Shown here one piece after another: positions 26,888 to 35,839 of a stretch of DNA of 64,000 bases (position 1 is its first letter; each line of letters starts with the position of its first letter). The stretch comes from Streptomyces sp. 2131.1 (GTDB lineage: Bacteria > Actinomycetota > Actinomycetes > Streptomycetales > Streptomycetaceae). Below the pieces are notes generated by a model. That model saw nothing but the letters and a program-made list of their open reading frames with translations, did not search any database and was not told the DNA's origin. A program made the position numbers and the translations under genes. The stretch is from positions 4,762,001 through 4,826,000 of the forward strand of contig NZ_FNSY01000001.1 in the NCBI RefSeq assembly GCF_900105515.1, given 5' to 3'.

Positions 26888-28408
26888 GTGAGTGAGCCCC
26901 GCCCCGACCGGCCCGACGCGTCCGACTCCGACGACACCTTCGCGGAGATCGTCGACGAAGAGACCCAGCGCGACCCCGACCTGGCGGTGATCGAGGCCGG
27001 CAGCCGCACGCTGCGCGCCGCCTCGGGGCCGCCCCGCGCCGAGGATGTGCCCGCCCGCCCCGCCGACCCGGAGGTCGACAAGGCGCTGCGCGCGGTGGAG
27101 CAGGAGCTCGCCGGCCGCTGGGGCGAGACCAAGCTGGAGCCGTCCGTCACCCGCATCGCCGCCCTGATGGACGTGCTCGGCGAGCCGCAGCGCGCGTACC
27201 CCTCGATCCACATCACCGGCACCAACGGCAAGACGAGCACCGCCCGCATGATCGAGTCCCTGCTCGGCGCCTTCGACCTGCGCACCGGCCGCTACACCTC
27301 GCCGCACGTCCAGTCGATCACCGAGCGCATCAGCCTCGACGGCGCCCCGATGGACCCGGAGCGGTTCATCTCCACGTACGAGGACATCAAGCCGTACGTC
27401 GAGATGGTCGACGCCCAGCAGCCCTACCGGCTCTCCTTCTTCGAGGTGCTCACGGGCATGGCGTACGCGGCCTTCGCCGACGCGCCCGTCGATGTCGCCG
27501 TCGTCGAGGTCGGCATGGGCGGCACCTGGGACGCGACCAACGTCATCGACGCCGCGGTCGCCGTCGTCACGCCCATCTCGCTCGACCACACCGACCGCCT
27601 GGGCTCCACGCCGGGCGAGATCGCGACGGAGAAGTCCGGGATCATCAAGCAGGGCGCGACGGTCATCCTCGCCCAGCAGCCCGTCGACGCCGCCCAGGTC
27701 ATGCTGAAGAAGGCCGTCGAGGCCGACGCCACCGTGGCCCGCGAGGGCATGGAGTTCGGCGTGGTCTCCCGGGAGATCGCGGTCGGCGGCCAGTTGCTGA
27801 CCCTGCGCGGCCTCGGCGGTGAGTACGACAACATCTTCCTCCCGCTGTACGGCGCCCACCAGGCGCACAACGCGGTGGTGGCGCTCTGCGCCGTCGAGGC
27901 GTTCTTCGGGATCGGCGCGGAGCAGCCCGGCGCGCTGGACGCGGACATCGTGCGCTCGGCGTTCGCCTCGGTGATCTCGCCCGGCCGCCTCGAAGTCGTC
28001 CGCTCCAGCCCGACCGTCGTCCTGGACGCCGCGCACAACCCGGCCGGCGCCCGCGCCACCGCCGACGGCCTGTCCGAGGCGTTCGGCTTCTCCCGGCTGA
28101 TCGGGGTGGTCGGCGCCAGCGGCGACAAGGACGTGCGCGGGCTCCTGGAGGCCTTCGAGCCGATCTTCGCCGAGGTCGTCGTCACACAGAACTCCACCGA
28201 GCGCGCGATGGACGCCGACGCCCTCGCGGCCGTCGCCGTCGAGGTCTTCGGACACGACCGGGTGCAGGTCGAACCCCGGCTCGACGACGCGCTGGAGGCG
28301 GCGATCACACTCGCCGAGGAAGAGGACGAGTACGCGGGAGCCGGAGTCCTGGTGACCGGTTCCGTGATCACGGTCGGCGAGGCCCGGCTGCTCCTGGGAA
28401 GGCGCTGA
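26888..28408 (+). CDS. folC: Folylpolyglutamate synthase / dihydrofolate synthase
   Basis: 506 residues. A 70-75 residue acidic, probably disordered N-terminal extension precedes the Mur-ligase-like fold. The P-loop is GTNGKTST at 111-118. Further family blocks are RTGRYTSPHVQSITERI, the AVVEVGMGGTWDATNVID centre and VVLDAAHNPAGARAT. It adds glutamate to folates and probably also makes dihydrofolate. GTG 26888 is chosen because it directly follows a leaderless -10 box. The next gene begins 2 nt after its stop and is probably translationally coupled. Confidence 0.95.
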   Translation: MSEPRPDRPDASDSDDTFAEIVDEETQRDPDLAVIEAGSRTLRAASGPPRAEDVPARPADPEVDKALRAVEQELAGRWGETKLEPSVTRIAALMDVLGEPQRAYPSIHITGTNGKTSTARMIESLLGAFDLRTGRYTSPHVQSITERISLDGAPMDPERFISTYEDIKPYVEMVDAQQPYRLSFFEVLTGMAYAAFADAPVDVAVVEVGMGGTWDATNVIDAAVAVVTPISLDHTDRLGSTPGEIATEKSGIIKQGATVILAQQPVDAAQVMLKKAVEADATVAREGMEFGVVSREIAVGGQLLTLRGLGGEYDNIFLPLYGAHQAHNAVVALCAVEAFFGIGAEQPGALDADIVRSAFASVISPGRLEVVRSSPTVVLDAAHNPAGARATADGLSEAFGFSRLIGVVGASGDKDVRGLLEAFEPIFAEVVVTQNSTERAMDADALAAVAVEVFGHDRVQVEPRLDDALEAAITLAEEEDEYAGAGVLVTGSVITVGEARLLLGRR

Positions 28409-28410
28409 CC

Positions 28411-28770
28411 ATGCGCATGCTCTGTGCGTCCACGCTGATCGGCGAGTTCTTCGTGATCGGGTTCGCCGGACTCGTCGCGATGAAGTCGGACGACCTGTCG
28501 AACGCCACGGTCTGGACGGTGTGCGGCATCGGGATGCTGGTCTCCGTGCTGCTCTGCGGCATGATCACCCGGCCCGGCGGCATCCAACTCGGCTGGGCCC
28601 TCCAGGTCGCGCTGGTCGCGAGCGGCTTCGTGATCCCCGTGATGTTCATCCTCGGCGTCGCCTTCGGCGCGCTGTGGTGGGCCTCGGTGCACTACGGCCG
28701 CCGGATCGACGAGGTGAAGGCCCGCTGGGCGGCGGCCCACGCCGAGGCGGAATCGCCCGCCGGCGGCTGA
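28411..28770 (+). CDS. DUF4233 family small membrane protein
   Basis: 119 residues with about four hydrophobic segments (STLIGEFFVIGFAGLVAM, VWTVCGIGMLVSVLLCGM, WALQVALVASGFVIPVMF, LGVAFGALWWASVHYG) and a charged C-terminus (GRRIDEVKARWAAAHAEAE). It matches the actinobacterial DUF4233 family, which is regularly found directly behind folC. The 2-nt spacing argues for translational coupling with folC. Function unknown. Confidence 0.85.
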   Translation: MRMLCASTLIGEFFVIGFAGLVAMKSDDLSNATVWTVCGIGMLVSVLLCGMITRPGGIQLGWALQVALVASGFVIPVMFILGVAFGALWWASVHYGRRIDEVKARWAAAHAEAESPAGG

Positions 28771-28871
28771 GCCCCCCCGCCGGCCGGGCCGCGGCAAACC
28801 CGGCGGCGGGCCCGTCGCGGGGCCCCTGTAATGTCGCCTCACCGCACCCGTATGCCTTCAAGGAGCCGCAG

Positions 28872-29285
28872 ATGACCCAGCGCACCCTCGTTCTTCTCAA
28901 GCCCGACGCCGTCCGCCGCGGACTGGTCGGCGAGATCGTCGGCCGCATCGAGCGCAAGGCCGGCTGGAAGATCACGGCGCTGGAACTGCGTACCCTGGAC
29001 CGCGCCACGCTGGAGCAGCACTACGCCGAGCACGTCGGCCGCCCGTTCTACGAGCCGCTGGTCGAGTTCATGCAGTCGGGTCCCGTCGTCGCCCTGGTGG
29101 CCGAGGGCGAGCGGGTCATCGAGGGCGTCCGCGCCCTGGCCGGCCCCACCGACCCGATCGCCGCCGCGCCCGGCTCGATCCGCGGCGACTTCGGCACGAT
29201 CACCCGGGAGAACCTCATCCACGCCTCGGACTCCGAGGAGTCCGCGGAGCGGGAAATGAAGCTGTTCTTCCCGGGTCTTTCCTGA
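28872..29285 (+). CDS. ndk: Nucleoside diphosphate kinase
   Basis: 137 residues. The N-terminus TQRTLVLLKPDAVRRGLVGEI is the family signature, and the phosphorylated histidine is His117 in NLIHASDS. It balances NTP and dNTP pools by ping-pong phosphate transfer. The ATG at 28872 lies behind AAGGAG, and a TAATGT -10 box is at 28829-28834. A perfect palindrome follows the gene as terminator. Confidence 0.97.
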   Translation: MTQRTLVLLKPDAVRRGLVGEIVGRIERKAGWKITALELRTLDRATLEQHYAEHVGRPFYEPLVEFMQSGPVVALVAEGERVIEGVRALAGPTDPIAAAPGSIRGDFGTITRENLIHASDSEESAEREMKLFFPGLS

Positions 29286-29317
29286 ATCGGGCTCAGCCGA
29301 ACAGCGCTCATGACCTG

Positions 29318-29343
29318 GGGCGACCGAATTAATTCGGTCGCCC
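29318..29343. terminator. 26-bp perfect palindrome after ndk
   Basis: GGGCGACCGAATT followed directly by its reverse complement. As RNA it forms a stem with an AATT loop; it lies 32 nt after the ndk stop and is followed by TTCGG. Confidence 0.75.
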
Positions 29344-29577
29344 TTCGGCATAGGGTGTCCGGTCGCGGGAACGCATCCCCCCGACGTAACGTCACCATGA
29401 GTGGAACGGCCACCCGTTCTGCCCAGCCAGGCGGCGTACCCTCGCGCTGTGTCGGTGCGTCCGGCACTACGATGGAACCTTCCACGCCCGCAGCGCCCAT
29501 CCCGCCCACCAAAACCAGCCATCCATGCTTTCGCTTGGAAGGCTCGACGCATCCTCATGGGGAACAAGGGGAACTCA

Positions 29578-30597
29578 ATGTCGTTCATCGGCCGTGACAT
29601 GGCTATCGACCTCGGGACTGCCAACACGCTGGTGTACGTCAGGGGGCGCGGCATCGTTCTGAACGAGCCGTCCGTCGTGGCCATCAACACCAACACCGGC
29701 GGAATCCTGGCGGTCGGCGCCGAGGCCAAGAAGATGATCGGCCGTACGCCCGGCAACATCGTCGCCGTACGGCCCCTGAAGGACGGCGTGATCGCCGACT
29801 TCGAGATCACGGAGCGGATGCTCCGCTACTTCATCCTGAAGATCCACAAGCGCCGATACCTGGCCCGCCCCCGGGTCGTGGTCTGCGTGCCCTCCGGCAT
29901 CACCGGGGTCGAGCGACGCGCCGTCATCGAGGCCTCCACGCAGGCCGGCGCCCGCCAGGTGCACATCATCGAGGAGCCCATGGCGGCGGCCATCGGCTCG
30001 GGCCTCCCGGTCCACGAGGCCACCGGCAACATGGTGGTCGACATCGGCGGCGGCACCACCGAGGTCGCCGTGATCTCGCTCGGCGGCATCGTCACCGCGC
30101 AGTCCATCCGGGTGGCCGGCGACGAGCTGGACAACGCGATCATCCAGCACATCAAGAAGGAGTACTCGCTCCTCCTCGGGGAACGCACCGCCGAACAGAT
30201 CAAGATCACCATCGGCTCGGCGTTCGACCTGGAGAAGGACGAGCACACCGAGATCCGCGGCCGCGACCTCGTCTCGGGCCTGCCCAAGACCGTGGTCATC
30301 TCGGCCGGCGAGGTCCGCAAGGCCATCGAGGAGCCGGTCAACGCGATCGTCGACGCGGTCAAGACGACGCTCGACAAGTGCCCGCCGGAGCTGTCCGGCG
30401 ACGTCATGGACCGCGGCATCGTCCTCACCGGCGGCGGCGCCCTGCTGCGCGGCCTGGACGAGCGGCTGCGCAACGAGACCGGCATGCCGATCCACATCGC
30501 CGAGGACCCGCTGGACTCGGTGGCGCTCGGCTCCGGCAAGTGCGTCGAGGAGTTCGAGGCGCTCCAGCAGGTGCTGGACGCCCAGCCCCGACGGTAG
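29578..30597 (+). CDS. mreB: MreB, actin-like cytoskeletal protein
   Basis: 339 residues. Actin-fold nucleotide motifs are visible: phosphate-1 loop DLGTANTLVY at 11-20, phosphate-2 VVDIGGGTTEVAV, and the adenosine loop LTGGGALLRGLDE. In Streptomyces MreB is needed for spore-wall assembly rather than hyphal growth. ATG 29578 (MSFIGRDMAIDLG) is chosen because AAGGGGA sits 5-6 nt upstream; ATG 29557 has no site. A candidate -10 TACGAT is at 29468-29473. A terminator-like hairpin follows, which would make much of its mRNA monocistronic. Confidence 0.97.
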   Translation: MSFIGRDMAIDLGTANTLVYVRGRGIVLNEPSVVAINTNTGGILAVGAEAKKMIGRTPGNIVAVRPLKDGVIADFEITERMLRYFILKIHKRRYLARPRVVVCVPSGITGVERRAVIEASTQAGARQVHIIEEPMAAAIGSGLPVHEATGNMVVDIGGGTTEVAVISLGGIVTAQSIRVAGDELDNAIIQHIKKEYSLLLGERTAEQIKITIGSAFDLEKDEHTEIRGRDLVSGLPKTVVISAGEVRKAIEEPVNAIVDAVKTTLDKCPPELSGDVMDRGIVLTGGGALLRGLDERLRNETGMPIHIAEDPLDSVALGSGKCVEEFEALQQVLDAQPRR

Positions 30598-30609
30598 TAA
30601 CCCCACGGC

Positions 30610-30642
30610 CCTCCGCGCGGACGCTGCCGCTCCGCGCGGAGG
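30610..30642 (+). terminator. Terminator or attenuator between mreB and mreC
   Basis: 12-bp perfect stem CCTCCGCGCGGA with its complement, 9-nt loop, 13 nt after mreB. A TATACA at 30651-30656 just beyond could serve an mreC promoter. Confidence 0.7.
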
Positions 30643-30696
30643 ATCGTTGATATACAGGCACGATCATTCCTACGAGGAAGGCACGGCCGCCGCACT

Positions 30697-31725
30697 GTGA
30701 GGGACACACGAGAGAGCCGGCTGCTCCTGGTGCTGCTGATCGCCATCGCGTTCGCGCTGATCACGGTGGACATCCGCGGCGGTGAGGCGTCACCGGTGGA
30801 CGGCGCCCGGCAGGCCGCCGCCACGGTCTTCGGACCCGTGGAGAACGGCGTGGCGTCGGCGGTCGACCCGGTGGGCAACGCCATAGGGGCGGTACGGGCC
30901 TCCGGCGCCCGGCACGACAAGATCGCCGCGCTGGAGAAGCAGAACGCCGAGCTGAAGGCCAAGCTCGGCAGCGACGACCGCAACCGCAGCCGCGTCCGCC
31001 AGCTGGACGACATGCTGAAGAAGTCGGCCACCGGCCAGTACGGCATCAAGGCCGCGGAGGTCATCGCCATAGGAGCGGCCCAGGGCTTCTCCTGGACGGT
31101 CACCATCGACGCGGGCTCCAAGGACGGCGTCAAGCGCGACATGACCGTCCTCAACGGGGACGGGCTCGTCGGCCGCGTCACCACCGTCGGCCCGGACACC
31201 TCCACGGTGCTCCTCGCCAACGACCCCGACTTCACCGTCGGCACCCGGATGGAGTCCACCGACGAGCTGGGCTTCGCCACCGGGCAGGGCTCCCGGCCGC
31301 TGGCGGTCCAGTTCCTCAACGGCAAGGCCAAGGTCAGGAAGGGCGACCGGCTCGTCACGTTCGGCTCCAGCAAGGACAAGCCGTTCGTGCCCGGCGTCCC
31401 CGTCGGCGAGGTCGTCCGGGTCGATCCGTCGGGCGGCGACCTCACCCGTACCGTCTACGTCCGCCCGTACGTCGGCTTCACCAAGCTCGACATCGTCGGC
31501 ATCGTCGTCCAGGCCCCGCGCACGGACCCCCGCGACGCGGTCCTGCCGAAGAAGCCGAAGGCGCCCGCCAAGCCGAAGCCCACCCCGACCGTCACCGTCA
31601 CCATCTCGCCCAACGGCGACATCGTCGATACCGAGGGCAACGTGGTCGGCAACGTCCACGAGAGCCCGGACCCCAGCGGGAACGCCACTCCGAACGCCGA
31701 CAACGCGGTCAACGAACAGAGGTAG
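30697..31725 (+). CDS. mreC: MreC, rod-shape determining protein
   Basis: 342 residues, bitopic. The N-terminal membrane helix is at about 8-25 (RLLLVLLIAIAFALITVDI), followed by a coiled coil (about 70-105, HDKIAALEKQNAELKAKL) and the extracellular beta-domain pair (KDGVKRDMTVLNGDGLVG through VPVGEVVRVDPSGG). A Lys/Pro/Thr-rich tail ends the protein. It scaffolds the wall-synthesis complex with MreD, PBP2 and RodA. GTG start at 30697 with only a distant GAGGAAGG. Confidence 0.95.
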   Translation: MRDTRESRLLLVLLIAIAFALITVDIRGGEASPVDGARQAAATVFGPVENGVASAVDPVGNAIGAVRASGARHDKIAALEKQNAELKAKLGSDDRNRSRVRQLDDMLKKSATGQYGIKAAEVIAIGAAQGFSWTVTIDAGSKDGVKRDMTVLNGDGLVGRVTTVGPDTSTVLLANDPDFTVGTRMESTDELGFATGQGSRPLAVQFLNGKAKVRKGDRLVTFGSSKDKPFVPGVPVGEVVRVDPSGGDLTRTVYVRPYVGFTKLDIVGIVVQAPRTDPRDAVLPKKPKAPAKPKPTPTVTVTISPNGDIVDTEGNVVGNVHESPDPSGNATPNADNAVNEQR

Positions 31726-31736
31726 AGCTGATCCCC

Positions 31737-32402
31737 ATGCACGTCAACCGGACCCTGCTCTCCATCGTTCTGGTCGTCTTCGCCCTCGTCGTCCAGGTGT
31801 CGGTCCTGGCCCGGCTCCAGCTCCCCGGCGCCGTACCCGACCTGCTGCTCATGGTCGTCCTCGGCCTGGCCTTCGTCTACGGACACGTCAGCGGCGCCCT
31901 CATCGGCTTCGGCGCGGGCCTCCTCGCCGACCTGGCACCCCCGGCCGACCACGCCGCAGGGCGCTACGCCCTCGTCCTCTGCGTCATCGGCTACCTCGCG
32001 GGCCTCGCACGCCCGGAGAACGGCCAGCTCAAGTCCGCGTTCCTGCCGATGGCCGTGGTCGTCGCGGCGGCGATCGGCTCGACCCTGCTGTACGCGGGCG
32101 TCGGCGCCCTCGTCGGCGACACGGCGGCCCGTCACGTCGGCCTCGGCAGCCTGCTCTTCACCGCCGCGGTGTACGACCTGCTGCTCGCGCCGTTCACCGT
32201 GCCGCTGATCATGGCGCTCGCCAGACGTACGGTGAACGACCCCGTCACCGAGTCCTCCTCGGGCCGCGGCGACGTGGCGGCCGGCTGGCTCGCGGCGGGG
32301 ACCGGGCTGCGGATCGGCGGCCAGCGCGGCGGACTGCGCGTGAAGGCGGCCCGCAACCGGGCGGCACGCGCCGGACGGATCAAGGGAGTCAAGCGACTGT
32401 GA
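31737..32402 (+). CDS. mreD: MreD, rod-shape determining membrane protein
   Basis: 221 residues with five or six membrane helices (LLSIVLVVFALVVQVSVLA at the start). A highly basic C-terminal tail of about 35 residues (KAARNRAARAGRIKGVKRL) probably lies on the cytoplasmic face. It lies 11 nt after mreC, and the pbp2 start is 49 nt further on, as in other mre operons. It works with MreC to organise PBP2 and RodA. Confidence 0.93.
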   Translation: MHVNRTLLSIVLVVFALVVQVSVLARLQLPGAVPDLLLMVVLGLAFVYGHVSGALIGFGAGLLADLAPPADHAAGRYALVLCVIGYLAGLARPENGQLKSAFLPMAVVVAAAIGSTLLYAGVGALVGDTAARHVGLGSLLFTAAVYDLLLAPFTVPLIMALARRTVNDPVTESSSGRGDVAAGWLAAGTGLRIGGQRGGLRVKAARNRAARAGRIKGVKRL

Positions 32403-32451
32403 GGCTGCATTCCGCCGGGCCCCGGCCCCGGAACACCACCGGGGGCGCCCC

Positions 32452-34617
32452 GTGAGCAACATCCCCGAGACCGGCCGGACCCAGCGGGTCCAGATCCGGC
32501 TCATCGTCATCCAGGTCCTCGTCTTCTCACTGCTCCTCACCCTCGGCGGCCGCCTCTGGTACCTCCAGATCCGCAACGGCCAGGAGTACTCCGACGAGGC
32601 GAAGAACAACCACGTCCAGCAGGTCGTCCAGCCCGCCGCGCGCGGCTCCATCCTCGACGCGCGCGGCGTGCCCCTCGCCGACAACGAGACCCGCCTCGTC
32701 GTCTCCGCCAGCCGCACCGAGCTGATGAAGATGGACGACGACGGCAAGGCCGTGCTGACCCGGCTCGCCGACGTGCTCGACATGAAGCCGAAGGACGTCT
32801 TCGACAAGGTCCGGCTCTGCGACGCCAAGACCCCGCAGCCCTGCTGGAACGGTTCGCCCTACCAGCCGATCCCGGTCACCGACGAGGCCACCACCCAGCA
32901 GGCCCTGACGATCCGCGAGCGCGCCGAGGACTTCCCCGGCATCACCGCGGAGCCCACCGCCGTACGCCGCTACGCCGCGCCCGGCAAGGCCAACACCGCC
33001 CAGGTCCTCGGCTACCTCTCGCCCGTCACCGACGAGGAGATCACCAAGGCCCAGGACAGCGAGTCGCCGTACCTGCGCTCCGACATGGTCGGCCGCTCCG
33101 GCCTGGAGCGCACGTACGACAAGGAGCTGCGCGGCAAGGCCGGCGTCACCCGCTACGAGGTCGACAACCTCGGCCGGGTCATCGGCCAGGCCAAGAACGA
33201 CGAGGCGGAGGCCGGCTCCAGCGTCGTCACCTCCATCGACGCCCGCGTCCAGGCCGTCGCCGAGTACGAACTCAACGACGCCATGAAGAAGGCCCGCCAG
33301 GAGTTCGACACCAACACCGGCGAGAACTACAAGGCCGACTCCGGGGCGGTCGTCGTCATGGAGGCCAAGACCGGCCGCGTCGTCGCCATGGCCTCGCTGC
33401 CCAACTACGACCCCAACTCCTGGGTCGGCGGCATCTCCGCCAAGGACTACGCCAAGCTCACCGGCAAGAAGTCGAACTTCCCGCTGCTGAACCGGGCCAT
33501 CCAGGGCCAGGCCGCCCCCGGCTCCATCTTCAAGGTCATCTCGTCGACGGCCGCGGTCAACGCCGGCTACCCCTTCGACGGGCACTACCCCTGCCCCAGC
33601 TCGTACTCCATCGGCGGGCAGACCTTCAAGAACTTCGAGTCCCAGGGCTACGGCGACATCACCATCGGCCGCGCCCTGGAGGTCTCCTGCGACACCGTCT
33701 ACTACGGCATCGCGCACAAGGAGTGGGCCAAGGACGGCGGCAACAACCCCAAGAAGAACCCCAAGGACTGGTTCTACAAGACCGCCCACCAGTTCGGCCT
33801 CGGCAAGGAGACCGGCATCGACCTCCCCAACGAGGTCAGCGGCCGCGTCCCGGACCGCGAGTGGAAGAAGAACTTCGCCAAGGCCAACCACGACGCCTGG
33901 TGCAAGCAGGGCAAGAAGGACGGCACGTACGTCGAGAAGATCGCCTACGAGAACTGCCTCGAAGGCGACAAGATGCGCGCCGGTGACTCCGTCAACTACT
34001 CCATCGGCCAGGGCGACACCCTCGTCACCCCGATCCAGATGGCCACCATCTACGCGGCCATCTCCAACGGCGGCACGCTCTACGACCCCACCGTCGGCAA
34101 GGCGATCGTCAGCGGCGACGGCAAGACCGTCCAGGAGATCGAGCCCAAGTCGCACGGCAAGCTGCCCTTCACCAAGAAGACGCGCAACGAGATAGACGAA
34201 GCCCTCGCGGGTGTCGCGACCCGCGGTTCCGCCGCCTGGCGATTCGGCGGCTGGCCGCAGGACAAGATCCCGATGCACGCCAAGACGGGTACCGCCGAGG
34301 TCTACGGCAAGCAGACGACCTCCTGGTTCGCCACGTACACCAAGGACTACTCGATCGTCATGACGATCTCCCAGGGCGGTACGGGTTCCGGCGCGTCCGG
34401 GCCCGCCGTCCGCAACATCTACAACGCGCTCTACGGACTCGACGCCACCGGCAAGCAGGACCTCAAGAAGGCCCTCCTGCCCACCCCCCAGAAGGGCCTT
34501 CCGAAGGTCCAGACGGACGGCACCATCGACGCCCCGAAGATCAAGCCCTACGACCCCGCCTCGCAGAAGCCGCCCGCCGAGCAGACGCTCGCCGCCGTGC
34601 TGGGGAGGCGCGACTGA
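32452..34617 (+). CDS. mrdA: Penicillin-binding protein 2, class B transpeptidase
   Basis: 721 residues. One N-terminal membrane helix (about 18-38), a pedestal/dimerisation domain, then the transpeptidase. The active serine is Ser358 in PGSIFK (SxxK with Lys361). The second motif is S-C-D in VSCDTVYYG, and the third KTG at 611-613. It cross-links peptidoglycan as partner of RodA. In Streptomyces this gene belongs to the mre spore-wall cluster. GTG start at 32452. Its stop overlaps the rodA start by one base (TGATG). Confidence 0.95.
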   Translation: MSNIPETGRTQRVQIRLIVIQVLVFSLLLTLGGRLWYLQIRNGQEYSDEAKNNHVQQVVQPAARGSILDARGVPLADNETRLVVSASRTELMKMDDDGKAVLTRLADVLDMKPKDVFDKVRLCDAKTPQPCWNGSPYQPIPVTDEATTQQALTIRERAEDFPGITAEPTAVRRYAAPGKANTAQVLGYLSPVTDEEITKAQDSESPYLRSDMVGRSGLERTYDKELRGKAGVTRYEVDNLGRVIGQAKNDEAEAGSSVVTSIDARVQAVAEYELNDAMKKARQEFDTNTGENYKADSGAVVVMEAKTGRVVAMASLPNYDPNSWVGGISAKDYAKLTGKKSNFPLLNRAIQGQAAPGSIFKVISSTAAVNAGYPFDGHYPCPSSYSIGGQTFKNFESQGYGDITIGRALEVSCDTVYYGIAHKEWAKDGGNNPKKNPKDWFYKTAHQFGLGKETGIDLPNEVSGRVPDREWKKNFAKANHDAWCKQGKKDGTYVEKIAYENCLEGDKMRAGDSVNYSIGQGDTLVTPIQMATIYAAISNGGTLYDPTVGKAIVSGDGKTVQEIEPKSHGKLPFTKKTRNEIDEALAGVATRGSAAWRFGGWPQDKIPMHAKTGTAEVYGKQTTSWFATYTKDYSIVMTISQGGTGSGASGPAVRNIYNALYGLDATGKQDLKKALLPTPQKGLPKVQTDGTIDAPKIKPYDPASQKPPAEQTLAAVLGRRD

Positions 34618-35807
34618 TGGCCGGATTCTCCGTCCCGCGCTACGGCCCCGAACGGTCCGGCTGGGGCCGGCTCATGGCACGCGACTCCGTCGTGCGCCGG
34701 CTCGACTGGCCGCTCCTCGGCTCGGCGCTCGCGCTCTCCTTCATCGGCTCGCTGCTCGTCTGGTCGGCGACCCGGGGACGCGACTCGCTGACCCACGGCG
34801 ACCCGTACTACTTCCTCATCCGGCACGCCCTCAACACCGGCATCGGCATGGCGCTGATGATCGGCACGATCTGGCTCGGCCACCGCACCCTGCGCGGCGC
34901 GGTCCCCGTCCTGTACGGGCTCTCCGTGCTCCTGGTGATGGTGGTCCTCACCCCGCTCGGCGCCACGGTCAACGGCGCGCACGCCTGGATCCTGCTTCCC
35001 GGCGGGTTCTCCCTCCAGCCCTCCGAGTTCACCAAGATCACCATCATCCTGGGCATGGCGATGCTGCTCGCCGCCCGCGTCGACGCCGGCGACCAGGTCC
35101 ACCCCGACCACCGCACCGTCGCCAAGGCCCTCGGCCTGGCGGCGCTCCCGATGGCCGTCGTCATGGGGATGCCGGACCTCGGCTCCGTGATGGTCATGGT
35201 CGTCATCGTGCTCGGCGTGCTGCTCGCCTCGGGCGCGTCCAACCGCTGGGTTTTCGGACTCCTCGGCACGGGCGTGGCCGGGGCGGTCGCCATCTGGCAG
35301 CTCGGACTCCTCGACGACTACCAGATCGCCCGCTTCGCCGCCTTCGCCAACCCGGCGCTCGACCCCGCCGGCGTCGGCTACAACACCAACCAGGCCCGCA
35401 TCGCGATCGGCTCCGGCGGCCTGCACGGCACCGGCCTCTTCCAGGGCACCCAGACCACCGGCCAGTTCGTCCCCGAGCAGCAGACCGACTTCGTCTTCAC
35501 GGTCGCCGGCGAGGAACTCGGCTTCCTCGGCGCCGGACTCATCCTCGTCCTCCTCGGCGTCGTCCTGTGGCGCGCCTGCCGTATCGCCCGCGAGACCACC
35601 GAGCTGTACGGCACGATCGTCGCCGCCGGGATCATCGCCTGGTTCGCCTTCCAGGCCTTCGAGAACATCGGCATGACGCTCGGCATCATGCCGGTCGCCG
35701 GCCTTCCCCTGCCGTTCGTCTCCTACGGCGGCTCCTCCATGTTCGCCGTCTGGGTGGCCGTCGGCCTGCTCCAGTCGATCCGGGTGCAACGGCCGATAAC
35801 GGCCTGA
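34617..35807 (+). CDS. rodA: RodA/SfrA-type SEDS glycosyltransferase
   Basis: 396 residues and about ten membrane helices; the SEDS peptidoglycan polymerase paired with PBP2. Family blocks include WSATRGRDS, LQPSEFTKI, the long extracellular loop with NTNQARIAIGSGGLHGTG and FVPEQQTDFVFTVAGEELGF, and the C-terminal LPFVSYGGSSM. It is translationally coupled to pbp2 by a one-base overlap. A leaderless promoter for the next gene begins 20 nt after its stop. Confidence 0.95.
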   Translation: MAGFSVPRYGPERSGWGRLMARDSVVRRLDWPLLGSALALSFIGSLLVWSATRGRDSLTHGDPYYFLIRHALNTGIGMALMIGTIWLGHRTLRGAVPVLYGLSVLLVMVVLTPLGATVNGAHAWILLPGGFSLQPSEFTKITIILGMAMLLAARVDAGDQVHPDHRTVAKALGLAALPMAVVMGMPDLGSVMVMVVIVLGVLLASGASNRWVFGLLGTGVAGAVAIWQLGLLDDYQIARFAAFANPALDPAGVGYNTNQARIAIGSGGLHGTGLFQGTQTTGQFVPEQQTDFVFTVAGEELGFLGAGLILVLLGVVLWRACRIARETTELYGTIVAAGIIAWFAFQAFENIGMTLGIMPVAGLPLPFVSYGGSSMFAVWVAVGLLQSIRVQRPITA

Positions 35808-35827
35808 GCGGTTTCCCCGGAGCGCGC

Positions 35828-35833
35828 TAGGTT
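35828..35833 (+). promoter_or_regulatory. -10 element (TAGGTT) of a leaderless promoter
   Basis: TAGGTT is followed by 6 nt and the ATG at 35840 of the CYTH-CHAD gene, which has no ribosome binding site. Confidence 0.55.
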
Positions 35834-35839
35834 CGTTGT

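Noticed and set aside
29575..31659. Long minus-strand frames over mreB and mreC
   Set aside because: Codon mirror effects; the plus-strand genes have full actin-fold and MreC features.
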